64,000 nucleotides of DNA from Thermothelomyces thermophilus ATCC 42464 (GCF_000226095.1 NC_016472.1:5084001-5148000), one strand, 5' to 3'. Counted from the stretch's first letter, positions 35,281-49,012 are shown. Made by a program: numbers and translations. The notes: generated by a model from the letters alone, not told the origin.

Positions 35281-36594
35281 ATGGCTGCCAACGGCGTCAA
35301 CGGGACCAACGGGCCCGCGAGGAAGCACTACAACGAGGGCACCTTCCTCTTCACCGTAAGTCCCGTCTTTCTCGGTATCTGGGTGTCGCCGCCGCTGACC
35401 GCCCTTCGCAGTCCGAGTCCGTCGGTGAGGGTCACCCCGACAAGATCGCCGATCAGGTCTCGGATGCCATCCTGGACGCCTGCTTGGCCGAGGACCCCCT
35501 CTCCAAGGTTGCTTGCGAGACGGCCACCAAGACCGGCATGATCATGGTCTTTGGTGAGATCACCACCAAGGCTAAGATCGACTACCAGAAGGTCGTGCGT
35601 GAGACCATTAAGGGCATCGGCTACGATGACTCCTCCAAGGGCTTCGACTACAAGACGCTCAACCTCCTCGTCGCTATTGAGGAGCAGTCCCCTGATATCG
35701 CCCAGGGTCTGCATCTCGAGGACCGCCTCGAGAACCTCGGTGCCGGTGACCAGGGTATCATGTTCGGCTACGCCACTGATGAGACTCCCGAGCTCTTCCC
35801 CCTCACCCTTCTCCTCGCCCACAAGCTCAACGCTGCGATGGCCGCTGCTCGCCGTGACGGCACCCTGCCCTGGCTCCGTCCCGACACCAAGACTCAGGTC
35901 ACTATCGAGTACAAGCACGACAACGGTGCCGTGGTGCCCCTGCGTGTCGACACCATTGTCGTTTCCGCCCAGCACTCTCCCGAGATCACCACCGAGAAGC
36001 TGCGCAAGGAGATCCTGGAGAAGATCATCAAGACTACCATTCCGGCCAAGTACCTGGATGACCGGACCATCTACCACGTAAGTAGCAAACGGCGTCCGAC
36101 GAGGCGGATTGACGCATACTGACAAGACGTAGATCCAACCCTCTGGCCTCTTCATCATTGGCGGCCCCCAGGGTGACGCCGGTCTGACCGGCCGTAAGAT
36201 CATCGTCGACACGTACGGTGGCTGGGGTGCTCACGGTGGTGGTGCCTTCTCCGGTAAGGACTTCTCCAAGGTCGACCGCTCGGCTGCCTACCTCGGCCGC
36301 TGGATCGCCAAGTCTCTCGTCGCTGCTGGTCTCGCCCGCCGTGCGCTCGTCCAGCTCTCGTACGCCATTGGTGTTGCGGAGCCTCTCTCCATCTATGTCG
36401 ACACTTACGGCACCTCGGAGAAGACGTCGGAGGAGCTTGTCAAGATCATTCGCGACAACTTCGACCTGCGCCCCGGCGTTATCGTCAAGGAGCTGGATCT
36501 GGCCAAGCCCATCTACCTCCAGACGGCCAAGAACGGCCACTTTGGTACCAACCAGAACTTCAGCTGGGAGAAGCCCAAGCCGCTCAAGTTCTAA
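35281..36594 (+). CDS. eth-1: S-adenosylmethionine synthetase
   Basis: Exons 35281-35355, 35412-36077, 36133-36594; 400 residues, close to the family norm. It makes S-adenosylmethionine from methionine and ATP, the methyl donor for the cell. Signature elements are GHPDK at about 32-36 (ATP/methionine site), GAGDQG at 135-140 (motif 1) and the glycine-rich phosphate loop GGGAFSGKD at 282-290 (motif 2). The two coding introns are 56 and 55 nt. Strongly biased, C-ending codons and a long pyrimidine-rich leader suggest high expression. Spliced N-terminus [20 protein letters not shown] is longer than in bacteria, as is common in fungi. The eth-1 name follows Neurospora. Confidence 0.98.
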
Positions 36595-39098
36595 GTGAGA
36601 TACAGTGTCGCAGAAGATTCAACTTCTCTCTGCCGATATGATCTCGCTCGTCCTCTGGACGATTCCTTGTTCCTCTAATACTTTTTTTTTCTCACGGCAT
36701 CTGGACGGATAAGCATTACTGGCGTACGGTTCTCAACAAACCTGGGTGGGCGGATAGACTTTATATCCCTGTCGTTTTCCACGTTTTGCTTGGGTGTCTT
36801 TTGGGTTGTAAGGTAAAAACGCTCGCGGGATGATGGTGTCTGGCGGCTGTAGGGGAAGAAGTCGATACTCTTCCAAGCTTGGCTCCCCTACTTTCTCTTG
36901 CTCTTTCGCTGGCGGAAGGGAGTACGCCTCGGGGTTTCATTTTGCACGAATGGTCGAAAAAGAGATTCGCGCGGGCACGGCGGGGTCAAGTTACGGGCAG
37001 TCGGCGTCTTTCAACAAAGACATTGCGGGAGCCAAAAAGGCGCCAATTTCATGACATTGCGATACCCAATGGGGAACGGCTTACACGGGCACAGCAAATC
37101 GGCGTTTTGGGGAAAACAAAAGAACTTCAACATCTTTTCTTTTCCTGAACCATTAGACGTCGATACAGATCTTTTTGGCTTGGCGGGGGGCGAGACGGAG
37201 GCGTGTCGGCGACTCTGGGCCTAGGAGCCATGGGATCCCCGGAGCAGGCGAGGGAAAGTAGTGGTTCCTTGGTTGGGGGGAGATGGATCGTTCGATAGCG
37301 GCCGTACCTGGTTCAGGGAATTGAATGAGGCTTGCCATCAAATTGACTCACTCATGGAATCCTTGTGAAGATGTTCTTGCTGTTGTATTCCCAGTCGTAG
37401 ATATTGGATGTTATCTAATGACAGCCGAGGACGACTGGGAGCCGTATGTACAAGCCAGAACGAAGGTTGTGTATATTTACTTGGCAGTTTAACGCTAAAC
37501 CGCCATTGGAGCCACAGTAAATTTGAGATAGGGCTGATCGTTTTGTAGAATATCAAACTGTAAATTTACCTCTAGAACGTGCAGTGGCTGGTCGAGGGGC
37601 GGATGTGTAACCAGACTGCGGAGAAATTGGCCGATGACTGCCCTTGAAAGCGTATCACGGCAAGGCTTGAGTAGTAGGACAAAAACGCTCGCCAGTGTCC
37701 ACATACCCTTAGTATGTATGTAGTGTACAGTACATACTGTGGTGGATTTTCACCCCTGAAATCGCCACGTCGATAAGCCCCGGTTCAACTGATCCATCCA
37801 GGGGACCGCAGGCTCGAGCAGGGCACTTCCGTGTTCAGACAGACATGCACAGGGTAACAGACTCCATGCACCGAGTAGCCACTCCAGACAACTGAACTGA
37901 TATCCGCTCTCATAAACCACGCCTTACTGCTTGCAACGGGTAGCCACCAACTTTGACTGTCCCACCCAAATCTTTTGGTTTGGTGTCCTGATTCATTCCT
38001 GGGTACATTCGGATTGTGACTAGTGTACTGAGTTTTTACACTAAGTTCTTAAGGTAAAAGGCCGCCGCACAACAAGCCGTCCAAGAGAGCGCTTGCGGGG
38101 CGGGCCAAAGAACTGGGGTTCGTGCCAAAGCGGGGTGCTCCGATAAGCCACCGAGACATCAGACGAAAATAGAGCTACCAAGTGAGATCGAGCTACTTGT
38201 ATGTAAGGTCCTAAAGCAGACACATGTGAGACAGAGTCGACGATGTTTCCGTTATTTGTTCCTATATCCACTACGCAGTGCGCAGCGTGGTATGATCTTG
38301 AGCCAATTTACAACGCCCCTAACATTTGATATCGGCAACACCGACCCCGGCTGCAGTCTCGAATCGAAAAAAAAAAACGAGGTTGATCGATCTGCATCGA
38401 ACGAAATCACTTGCGCGGAGCTGTGGGCCGCTCTCTCGTCTTCCATCCCCACATTACCCCGTTAGGGGGGGAAGGGGGGGCTCCCCTGGCTCTCACTCGC
38501 TTCTGTGGCTCCCTTTGGCTTCCGCTTTGGTGCAAGGCCCGGCAATTTCCCAACTTTTCTGGCTCGCGTCGACGCGACCCTGCCCAGGTTCGATTTTCTT
38601 TTGGCGCAATCTCGCCTTTGGTCACCCAGTCGCTCGTTCTACATACCCCCGAACCCTACGCCTCTCGCTCAGATCTCCCACGAACCTGCGGCGGTTGCCT
38701 TGCCCGACAACGTGTCAAGCCTGATCTCGAGACGACGCACCTCCGATTTACACTGTAATTGACCGGTTTTGTCTCTTGGTATTCGGATTGGGTCCCGACA
38801 CCCCTTCCCCCCCTCCCCCCCCTTTCGGTTGACTGCAGACCGCAGCACCGTTTGGAGGACGCATCGCTTCCTACCACCTGAGACCTTCTGGTTTCACGGC
38901 AGGCGCATTGTTCTCGTCGGCGGGAACGGGCAGACCATCATTACCGGTCAATCAGAGAGGCATTACATTCGCGTCTCTCCCGGCAGGAGCAGGGGTAGCG
39001 TCGAGGGCGTCGGGCCCGGCATCCCTCCGTTTTCCGCTCACGGCCCCTTGGCGACAGAACCGCCACTCGAGGCCTGTTAGAAAAAAAGGACATCCGCC
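36595..39098. other. Intergenic region and leader before the 989-residue gene
   Basis: 2.5 kb. The left third holds the SAM synthetase 3' end; GTAC-rich sequence occurs at 37711-37740. The right 700 bp become C/T-rich, consistent with a long promoter and leader for the next gene. I see no coding exon or RNA. Confidence 0.55.
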
Positions 39099-42000
39099 AT
39101 GGCAGCCATGGAGGCCGCGAACGCCCACTACCACAGTGGGCATCAGCAACCGGGCCCACCGCTCCCAGCTTCCCCAACACTAACGAACCCTGACATGATT
39201 CTCCCGGACTACGACCGCAGCGACTCCCCTGACCCCGATCTTGGGAGCTCCCAACATGCGTCAGTCATGATGTGGAAGAACCAAAATAACTCTATGTCTG
39301 CTCCCGATATGCACCAGATGTTCGTCGCGACGGGTATGGCCGGGTCTCGCCCATACGGGCCGTCTGGCCCGATCACACCCACTACGCCCATTATCTACGG
39401 GAACGGGACTCTGCTGTCGGATATTGGGGAGGTCACTGAGGTTGAGAGCACGGTCGGAAAGCCGTCGCCTGGGCGATCCAAGTCGAGTTCGCGGAGATCG
39501 GGATCGACGACGCCCGAAGGAGGAAACGGCGCAGCTTCTCGGTCTACATCTACAATCACCAACGCAGCCATGCTCAAGAAGAAGCCCAAGCGGGGTTTGA
39601 ACCCCAAACATGAACGCCGGTCTAGCATTGAGAGCACCAGCACCATTACGAACGGGGATCATGCTGCGGCTTTCGCGGACTTTGACGATTCCGTCAGTGT
39701 GGGCGACAGTGTATTTCAAGGGGACGACGAGCAGAGTATGGCGTCATCGTATACGGAGGGGACGCCGGCTGTTGAACCGGCGAGGTTGGGGGTTGCCAAG
39801 GGGGATAATACCGATCGGTTGTCCACTTACTCGACCACCTCGCTGAGTCGGCGAGCAGAGGAGATTCTGGCGAATGCAAAGAAAAGGCTTACGGTATGTG
39901 TAAAGCTCGCACATTGGCATGTCGGCTGCTGACAGCGCCCAGACGATGGAAGGCAACCTGAACCGTGCGCGGAGTTCGTTATACTACAACGCTCCCTATG
40001 GCTCCGACGGGTCAACGCCTTCTCCCCCTTATCAGCGAGCGTCGTCGGCGATGTACCCTGCAGCAACCGGTGCAGAGCCGAGCACTCCGCCCGCTAGCCA
40101 CACCCAAGGCCACACGCGCATGTCAAGCGACATAGCCATGCGGAATGGCTTGCCTTACCGTGTGTCCGTCCCCAGATCGCAGAGCGCGCTTGGGGCCGCC
40201 GGCGGTTACCGACAGCCGCTAACAGCGTCAAAGAGCGCCGATCATATTCGGGGGAATGCGGAGGTTGAATGCCATCGTTCTGTTCACCGAACCAGTTTAA
40301 TTAGGGAAGCCGGCTTGAAACCCCTTACCGAGGACGAGGTTGCGCGACTCGGAGAAGCAGATAGCGAAAGCCAAAAAGCCCGACTCGAGGCATTTCTCAG
40401 CCCTCCCCTTGATAGCCCCTCGTATGGATCCTTCCACAGCGACAGTGGCACGAGGTACTCCCAGAGGTCATCATCTGCCTCCCAGATGCGCGATATCAAG
40501 GATATCAAGGAGCAGATGCGGGACCTGAAGGGCAAAATATCCAGCCTACGGGAGCAGGCTAGAGCTGACAGTTTGAAGAGGCGGAGTCTGCAGAGCCTCA
40601 GGACACCAAGCCCCTTCACTCATTCACAGTTCGATCACTGGCATGCGGAGCCTCCGTCGAACAGGGCCTCCGTGGTTATTGCCGGGAACTCTGCCGACAG
40701 AAACCCTTGGAATGGCGAGGAGTCGAGCGTGGATGGCGATGCTAGGAATGCTGCGCAATGGCTAGATAATGGCTACGTCGCCGAAGGAGATACAGATTAC
40801 GCTGATGCTGAGGAGAGGCTTGATCTCGACCGTGCGGACGGCCCTCGCCCCCTGCCTCCTTCGACACGGGTTGTGGAGACCGATGGCGGCGAAGAGGAAG
40901 ATGTCTCGGACATGCAGACGGAGAACGGTGACGTTGATGACGAGCAGGAGGACACGGAGCAGGAGGAGGATACCTTTCACGACGCAGAGGACGCCGACTA
41001 CCTGAGCGAGAGTGGGGAGTCTCTCTATCACGATACTGTCCAGCACCAGATCTCGCATGAAGACCGTGAAGACGCATTCGATTACGGGCATTTCTTCCTG
41101 CACAGCGCCATGGGCACCATGAGCCTGGAGAGGCGATCCAGCACAGACAGCTATACCTCGGAGGACTCGGTCGAGACGACGCGAGGACCAGTGGCAAGCG
41201 GCACGAGCAGCGACGAGCAGCGCCCGATGGTTGGCAGACGCAACAGCAGCAACTCAATATCTACGATCGACACATTCACCACCGCTCATGAGGGCCGCTC
41301 CCTCAAATCTCCCGTCGGCTCCGACGAACATTACGGCGCTTCCGAACCCTCCTCCCGCGCGACCTCGGCCCAAAGCCACCGCCATCGCTCCGGCAGCACG
41401 GCCACAGCGAAGCGCCTCTCCCTTACGTCGGAAACTCTCCATCCGCCGACCTCGGGCTCCGCAACGCGGGACAGCGACGGCTCCATCTCGCCCATCGCCG
41501 AGGAATCTTCCGCCGCAGGCTCTCCCGCACACCAACCGTCGTCATCCAGAGCCGCCTCCCGCCGTGCCTCAGTAGTCCTTCGCCCCATCTCCGCTGCTGC
41601 GGTTACACACGGCCCCGTCCATCACCGCCCTTCAATCTCATCTTTCGAGTCGGTTGGGACAAACCGCAGTTTCCCGCTCGTTAACAAGACCCGTTCCTCC
41701 GAAGGAGTACGAAAGGCAAGCAGCACCGGCGTCCTCACACCCCGGGACTCACCATCGCCTTCATCTTCGGCACCTGTGCCGTCGTCAGGCAAACAAGGTC
41801 AGCCTTCCGAACTGGGTACCATCGCGAGCAGGCTGCTCAGTGACGTGGAGCAGCATGCGATTACTGAGGTTGCCAAAGGGGAAGCTGCAGATGGCGCCAA
41901 TGGGATGAGCGACGGTGAGGCAGGAAGCATCGGCGCTCCGCGGCCGCTAGAAGCGCTCTTGCGTGAGGATAAATACCTCGTCGATCGCATCGTGGCCTGC

Positions 42001-42117
42001 CTCGGTCGGTGTGTACTGGGATTGACGGAGAATGGACGCGCGAGCGCCGAGAGCAGGATGTATCGGCGGCGGCTGGATGCGGCCAGAAGGGTGTTGGAGG
42101 GATTAGATGCCGTCTAA
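39099..42117 (+). CDS. Large Ser-rich coiled-coil protein, function unknown
   Basis: Exons 39099-39893 and 39943-42117 around a 49-nt intron (GTATGT, branch GCTGAC, acceptor CCCAG); 989 residues. The ATG is in good context and a second in-frame ATG follows three codons later. Most of the chain is low-complexity Ser/Thr/Pro with many RRXS-type phosphosites. Ordered elements are the RRAEEILANAKKRLT helix at the exon junction, a coiled coil around DIKEQMRDLKGKISSLREQ (exon 2), an acidic stretch (about residues 585-625, rich in Asp/Glu) and a conserved-looking C-terminal helix pair (LLREDKYLVDRIVACLGRCVL, LDAARRVLEGL). It resembles conserved filamentous-fungal hypothetical proteins; a scaffold role is only a guess. 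Confidence 0.88.
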
Positions 42118-42946
42118 TCTTTTACCGCCATCTCATCGCTTGCGTCTTTTTGTTCTTATTGCTCTCGGTTTGCCTGTTCACCGCCCAGAAGCGCAGGGTT
42201 TACTGACCGCTGGCGTCCCGCTGCGCCGCGTGAGTATGGAACTCGAAAGAAAAGAGAATAAAGCAGAAGGGAGAAACGGGGAGGGCGGGTGTGAAAGGGC
42301 ACCGATTTGTTTTACCGGGTGACCAGGCGTTGCGGTAGGGGGATTACGATGATGATGTATGAGAGAGTGTGGTGGCGAAGACTGATGGCCATGAAGTACA
42401 TGCCCGAGGACAGGAGATGGGAGAGTGGACGAGGCGATGATGGCGAGAAGGGAAGTGGCTTTCAAGGGCACCATACCCTGAAACAGGGACGAGAAAAGCC
42501 AAGCTGGAGGCCCGATTGCAGAGCGGAAGATGGTTCTTTCACTCTCTCTGGTACGAGTGATGGTGTTGAGGCGGCCCAGATGGGAGCTTGCTTTTCTTTG
42601 CTCCATGACGGTTCAGGAGAGGAGAAATGGTTCGATACCCCAAGTTCTATTTCAGTGTATATTTTTTTTTTTTTTTCCCCAGGATATATCAGCTGCATAA
42701 GAATACGAGTCATTTGTCGCAGGACTTGTTTCCCTTTTCTCGGTCTACCTCCAGTAACGCACGATTTTCCACGCCATTTCGCACAATTCTATGGAATGGC
42801 ACCAATGTCCTTGACCCTTTTTCTCTCTCTCGGGGCCTTGTTCACTCAGCCCTTCTTCTTTTTTTCTTCTTTTTTAAACCCAAGTCACCGAATGAAAATT
42901 TAACGCACATGGAAAGAGGAAAAGAGGATAAGAGAGCCGGATCAAC
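42118..42946. other. Convergent 3' gap, 989-residue gene and MTD1
   Basis: 829 bp between stop codons of opposing genes. Contains T runs at 42661-42676 and 42850-42875. No gene, RNA or repeat element is supported. Confidence 0.6.
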
Positions 42947-44099
42947 TCAACCGTCCTGGAAAGCCTCGTTCCTCGCTTTTTCGCTCTCCGCGGACGTCCC
43001 CTCGGGACGCGGCCGGTTGGCGATGAGACGCTGTAATACTTTGTCAGCTTACAGTCACGCAGGGAGGTGGCCGGCCGTACGTACCACCAGATTGCGCAGC
43101 AGCACGGCGATGGTCACCTTGCCGGTGCTGGGCACGTAGATGCTCGCCTTTTCCTTGACGGCGGGGCCGTCAAAGTTGCGGTAGCTCGAGAAGTTGATGC
43201 ACACGGCGCCTTCGCGGATCAGCTCGGTGGGCACCTTGAAGTCCTCGGAGGGGACGCCCGAGATGACGACGTCGCTGAGCGGGAGCACGTCCTTGAGCCC
43301 CCAGCCCTCCTTGTCGTGGACCTGGTGGCGCGGGGCGCGGATGCCGCTGCCGCGGGTGAAGAGCTGCACGCCGTTGATGTCGACGCTGTAGACGGTGGCG
43401 CCGTCGTTGGCGAGCAGGGCGGCAAGCGGGCGGCCGTTGACCTCGCTGCGGTTGATGACGGTGATGGTCTTGCCGAAGAGGCGGTTGCCGTAGGCCAGGA
43501 TGGGGTTGTAGATCTGCAGGTGCTCGAGCGCCTTGACGATGGCCAGCGGGGTGCACGGCAGGATCGACTTCTTGGTGTTGGCGGGCGGGTCGAGGAAGCG
43601 GATGTTGTGGTACATGTTGAAGAGGTGAGTGTGGCAGAGGCCCTCGACGTCCTTGGAGAGGGCGACCGTCTCCTGGATGTAGCGGTCCTGCTGCTGGTTG
43701 TTGCGCCAGATGGGGTAGTAGACCAGGATGCCGTCGACGGCATCGTCTTCGTTGGCGGCTACCACGGCCTCTTCAAGGCTTTCCTTATCGACCTTGCGGA
43801 GGTCAAAGTTGAAGCCGCTGCGGAAAGGGGGTGGGGAGTGTGTTTGTTAGAGTCGAACATGGAATACAGCGGCGAGATACGGCGAGTGATGCTCACTTCT
43901 CCTCGCACGTCTTCTTGGACCAGTCGGCATACTGCCCAGCGGCAGGGTCGTCGTTGGCCAGGAAGGCGACCAAGGTGGGCTTGCCTGCCTCTGGGCTCTG
44001 GACGCTAGCCAATGTCTCCTTGACCTCTGCCAGGAGTTTCTTGGCTATTGTGTCGGCGAGGATGACCTTGCAGGTCTTGGGCACCTCTTGCGATTCCAT
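42947..44099 (-). CDS. MTD1: Methylenetetrahydrofolate dehydrogenase (NAD+), Mtd1
   Basis: Exons on the minus strand 44099-43897, 43817-43085, 43030-42947; 339 residues (yeast Mtd1 is 320). It oxidises 5,10-methylene-THF to methenyl-THF with NAD+, feeding purine synthesis and one-carbon flow in the cytosol. The catalytic half has ILVYYPIW (substrate region) and KDVEGLCHTHLFNMY; the nucleotide-binding half has TVINRSEVNGRPLAALLANDGATVYSVD in two blocks. YYPIWRNNQQQDRY and the mono-functional length separate it from trifunctional C1-THF synthase (Ade3/Mis1). The last exon adds a 27-residue basic/acidic tail. Chemically it neighbours SAM synthesis, whose gene is 6 kb away, but the two are not an operon and need not be co-regulated. 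Confidence 0.96.
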
Positions 44100-45113
44100 G
44101 GCGTGGACGTGGTGCTGGTGGCCATGTTAGCTTTACCAATGCATTGTGTTAGGCCGTGTTCTTTTTTTCGAGGCCGGGACCGAGTTGCGCCGTTTCGTCG
44201 CCTTAAGGTTGGGAACGCTTCAGAGCAATTGAGGCTTGTAAGTGCACACACAACGCGGTCTGGGGTGACTCAACGCCAAACCGCTGACCCAGGCTTTTCA
44301 GAGCTAGAAGGGAAATGGGCAAAAGAAGAAACTTACCCCGCGAACCCCACTGACAACCCAAAAGTCTAACGAGGAATTGAAATTTGGCTCGTGGGGTCTA
44401 GGAGAAGGGCGAACAATTTTGAGGAAGTTTGTATGGATCTAGTTAAAAACGAGCTAGAAAAAAAACTGAGACTTGAGAGTGAATCATCTACTCCTGCTGA
44501 GAGATTTCGAGTTCAGCAGCCTCCGATCGGTAGGATACCCGGCGATTCACAAACTACCGACCCCCTGCCACGACGTGTTCTGCCGTGAAAATTTCGGGCG
44601 GGATGCCATGCGCTCAGTTGCCCCTCTTACCTGTTGAGGGTTAGCGCTTGTTTGCCGCTGAGGGATAGCGTCATAATCAACACTCACCGCCCGTCTCTTT
44701 AAGTTTACTGCCGCGGGGCAGCGTGGGGCAGCAGGGCGATAACGGCCTGTCAAGGTCTCTGGGAAGGCCAAGCAACAAGGCTCAACTGTATTGCCCGTAC
44801 CGCCGGACAAGAGAGCTCATCAATAGCCTAGCTGTCTAACCAACAAAAAGGAAATACAGAGCTCTTGCATTGCTCTTTTCTCCGCCCGGGGTTCAACAAG
44901 AGCACGTGCAGAGGTACTTCCCGCGGGCTCAATATTTTTTTTCCTCCCCGGGAGCTACGAGTTGCCCAATCATCCATCAAACGGTCGCTCGTGTGTTTCA
45001 GACAGCAATTTGCCTCCGGGGTACCGAAAGCGGCAGTCTCTTGTTAACGACAACCCTTGCGCCTTGTTCAGGTTATCCGTTTGCACGGCCCAGAGTGCCG
45101 GCTGGTACTGGCC
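44100..45113. other. Divergent promoter region, MTD1 and MMS19
   Basis: 1,014 bp between diverging starts. Contains a T run at 44162-44169 and another at 44935-44943, both plausibly promoter elements. No exon or RNA seen. Confidence 0.6.
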
Positions 45114-48100
45114 ATGGCTCAGTTCAAGCAGTGGGCGCTGGAATATGTGCTCTCGGACGATGAGCCTGTACAACACGAAATCACAAAAAAGGCCGCAAAA
45201 GGCAAGAAGTCGGCCGATACGCCTCGGAAAGCTATTCTCCCATACTGACTCGGCTTGTGTTTGTAGAAATTGAGAGCTCCAGGGCCGGCAGCACGGTGGT
45301 GGGAAACTGGGCCGCTTCCGTGCAGCAGTGGATGACCACATCAAACGCGGAGGATGATCAGATGGAGGATGGCGAACATGGAGGAAGCGGGGATATCATT
45401 GCTCGGGCTAAGGGTATGGGTCATGTCCCTTCGATCCCTCATGGTGGACTGAATCTGATTCTCTGCTGCCTTCTCTTCTCCAGCTCTGGGATTCTTGGCC
45501 GGAACACTAGAAGCGCTCGACAAGGCTACGCTGAAGTCGGATCAAGGTATGCGCGCCCAAGTTGATGACCACAGAGAGGCCCCTTGACTCATAACCGTCG
45601 CAGTCCTCCGCCTTCTCGGCTTCTTCGGCGCCATGTTCTCATACGACCACAAAGCAGGCATCACGGCGTCTGCAAAGGCTCTACGGCAGCTGTACTCTAT
45701 GAAAGGCTTCAAACCGAGCATGGGCGTCAAGGTACTAGAGGACGTCTGCAAGATCAAGGAAGACTTCAGACTGCAAACTGCCGTTACTAGGCTGGAGGTC
45801 TACGAGCTCTTCCTCAGCCTTGTTCGGGATCCGGCCGTCAGCAGCGAGCTGAAGCACAAATATGGTTCGGCCTGCGGCTTCGCCCTTGACATGATTCAGG
45901 TTTGCCAAAGTGAGAGGGATCCACGGAATCTCATGGTTTGGTTTGAGATTCTTCGTATACTCCTCGCCGACTACGACCCATCAGCCGAGGTGACCGAGGA
46001 ACTCTTCAAAGTCTTCTCGGCTTATTTTCCAATTTCCCTCCGGAGCTCTGCTACACCGATTGGGATCACGGCCGACGATCTGAAGGAGGCTGTGAGAAGC
46101 TGTTTCTCGGCACACCATCGCGTTGCCCCTCACGGCTTTCCCTTCCTCCTACAGAAGCTTGACCAAGGAGATGCCGTAACGGTCGCTGTCAAGGTTGGTT
46201 CACTAGCCAATTCCAAGAGATTGGGTTGCAGACCCGAACCGGGACGCTGACCTCGACTAGGTTGACATCTTGAAGACCATCAAAGCTTGTATTGAGCAAT
46301 ATGAGAACCCGCCGGCCAACATTGTTCCACACATCGAACAGATCTGGAACTCGCTCAAGTACGAAGTACGGAACGGCGAGGTAAAGGAGACCATCGACGC
46401 GACTCTAGATGTGCTCCGGGCTATTGCCCGAAGGCTGGATGGCACGAAGAATCATAAGCTGGAGGTATCGTCACTCAAAGGTTATATCGGCCTTGTTTCT
46501 AGAGATTGCCGGGACGATCTCGCAAACCCCACATACACGAAGCAGGCCGGGCTACTCTTGATGACCGTCATAACTGCCACCATCAGAGCATACGTGCTCT
46601 ATAACGCAGGTTTCATTGACATTCTTCGTCAAAACCTACGGCAGCCCAAGTCGCCCTCCCATACTCGGGACCTTATTCTTCTTGTCAACTCTTTTCTGAA
46701 GACCAGGATGGAGCTATTCAATGCCAGGAAAGAAGCACACCCGGATGACGAAAAGAGCTTGAGGGCCGAATCTCGTTCCCATCTGGAAACATTGTTCCAT
46801 GATATTTACTTACCCGTTTGGGCCGGCAAGGCACAGGCTCCTACCTCTGAGGAGAAGGACGTTCTTAAGCAGGTCATTCAGGGTCTCGCCCTGCTTGTTA
46901 GCCAACAAGTGCTCCAGCCGGATGGGGCCCCTGTCTTATTATGTTCTAGTTCGGTTTGCTCCGAGATTTGTTCCCTTCTAACCTCAACAATCATAAAAGG
47001 TTTGACCTTGAGTCCGAATGACAACAATGACGAGGACTCCTCTCTGGAAGACGAGGCGGTGCTCGCACTGCGCACGGTTGTCACCAACTATACCGAGGGT
47101 TATTCAGAGCTTGCGAACAGAGTCAGGGCAGAGGTCAAAAAACGGGACTGGGCCAAGCCTTCCGAATACTCGCTCGGTGCTCTCAGAAACCTCCTATCTC
47201 GTTTCACCTTCATTGGTTGTTCCGAGATACCATCAAGAATCGGAGCTGATGACCAAAAGCGGTTCTCGCCCCTCCAGCATTTCGTCACACTCGCAGCAAG
47301 CCTCCTGGAACTCTTCCCCCTTTCATCCGAGTCCGAGTCCGCCGAAACTTCCCGCACCAAAGATGACGCGTCTGCGAATGCCCACGTGATATCATCTCTC
47401 CATGCCTCGGTTATCTGGTTCCGGGACGCATGCGAGGCGAAGTACGGAAAAGATGCGCTGAACTCGAATTTGACTAGTAGTCAGAACTGGCTAGACGAGT
47501 TTAAGCAACTACCAGAAGACTGGCTGCTGCAAATACACCGCGGCGATGGCGCGTCTAGCGCGACACCGCTCGAAGTGCTGCAAGAGGATGACCCCAAGGT
47601 CTATCTTCAATTCTTGAAGCTCAGCCTCTTCATTGTGTGGCAACTCTACCGGTCTGCATCCGCCAAACGCCAGGGACCGTGGGATGAGAGAGCTCTTGTC
47701 CAGCTCTCCCAAACGACCGCGCTGGTGGTGCAAAGTCTCGACGAAGAGCTCCAAGTGCGTTGCAACCTGGCCTATGAGGCCTTCAATCTCTTCCGCGACA
47801 CGCATGCGCCTATTGGAAAGGACTCTTGGGATCTCTCCACCGGGCTCTTGACGCTGGGAGTTCTGCAAGGGTTGCGGCCAGGGGCATTGGCGGGATTGGT
47901 ACGTTGCGTATCCCCGGTCGCCTGCAGGTTTGACTGACCAGCACTCGCAGTATGAACCAGGCGGACAAGCAGAACGTTTCATGCGCGACTCACTTGGCTT
48001 CGTGCACTCTCCATCGCGCGAGAGCGACGTCCTGGCGGCCATCGGGGCAATTCTCGCAAACAAATACAAGGGTGGGCCATCGACAGCCGACCCAGAGAGC

Positions 48101-49012
48101 CTGTTGATGAAACGGGTCCTTGACTTCTGGGGCAATTGGCTTGGGGAAGCCACCACAACTAAGCCAACAGAAGAGACCACCTTCCAAGCCCACAGCACGA
48201 TTGCCATGAATATCGTGGCCGGTGCCGCCGCCCGTCAGGACAAGCACGTCCTCTCCTTGATCCCTTCGATCCACCAGGCGATTCCATCCCCGCACCCCAA
48301 CGGCGAAATCCTTGCCAATTCTCTCGGCCTCGTCATCAAGCAGAACCCCTTTCTCACGCCCGAAAGCCACTCCATCGTCAAACGCTTCTACAAACAGTGG
48401 ATCTACACCCACCTTGCCAAACCCCTTCTCGGACCCGCCCAGCCCGGCGGGTCCGAGGAGCCCAACTCCGCAGCCCGCTACCGCGCCGCGGTCCTGTCCG
48501 TGGTGTCTAATTGTCCATTCGCCGTCTACCAAGACGATTTACAGGCGCTGATCCGGCTGCTCATTACTGCACTGTCGTCGGCAATGGCAACGGAGACGGG
48601 GGCGGCGGCAGCCTCTCCGTTCACATGGTCGCAGATCATAGCGGCGCTAGAGGTCTTGGTTGAGATCTTGACGCACGAATCGGAGGCACTGAAGGGGTAT
48701 CTGAGGGAGGTGATTGGCGGGGTGACTAAGGTGTATCAGGCCTCTTGTCCTCCCAGGAAAAGGGACACAGAGACCGTGGGAGATGGGGGGCCGGCTCAGC
48801 GAGAACAACAGCAGCAGCGGGCGGTGTGTCGACGGCTCTCGCTGCAGGTGCTGGGTGGGATTCCCAGTCGGTTTGAGGAGCGGCTTGTAAGGGCGCATGC
48901 TTTGCCCACGCTGCGGATGTTGGCGGTGGCTTGTGGAGACCCGGTACGGAAGGTGAGGGAGGTTGCGAGGACGGCGAGAGGAAGTTGGGCCAAGGTCGTC
49001 CAGAGCGGGTGA
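45114..49012 (+). CDS. MMS19: MMS19, cytosolic Fe-S targeting HEAT-repeat protein
   Basis: Six exons: 45114-45201, 45267-45413, 45484-45546, 45604-46193, 46261-47898, 47951-49012; 1,195 residues. The N-terminus (MAQFKQWALEYVLSDDE, then EIESSRAGS) and block GFKPSMGVKVLEDVCKIKED are typical of fungal Mms19; the rest is alpha-helical HEAT repeat with an extended C-terminal array. Intron 1 (65 nt) starts with GC (AAAG|GCAAGA) and ends GTAG; unspliced reading stops after 15 codons, and splicing restores KKAAKEIESS. The protein is part of the CIA targeting complex, delivering Fe-S clusters to DNA repair and replication enzymes such as Rad3/XPD and polymerases; mutants are methyl-methanesulfonate sensitive and affect Pol II transcription. 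The 3' quarter is less conserved. Confidence 0.95.
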
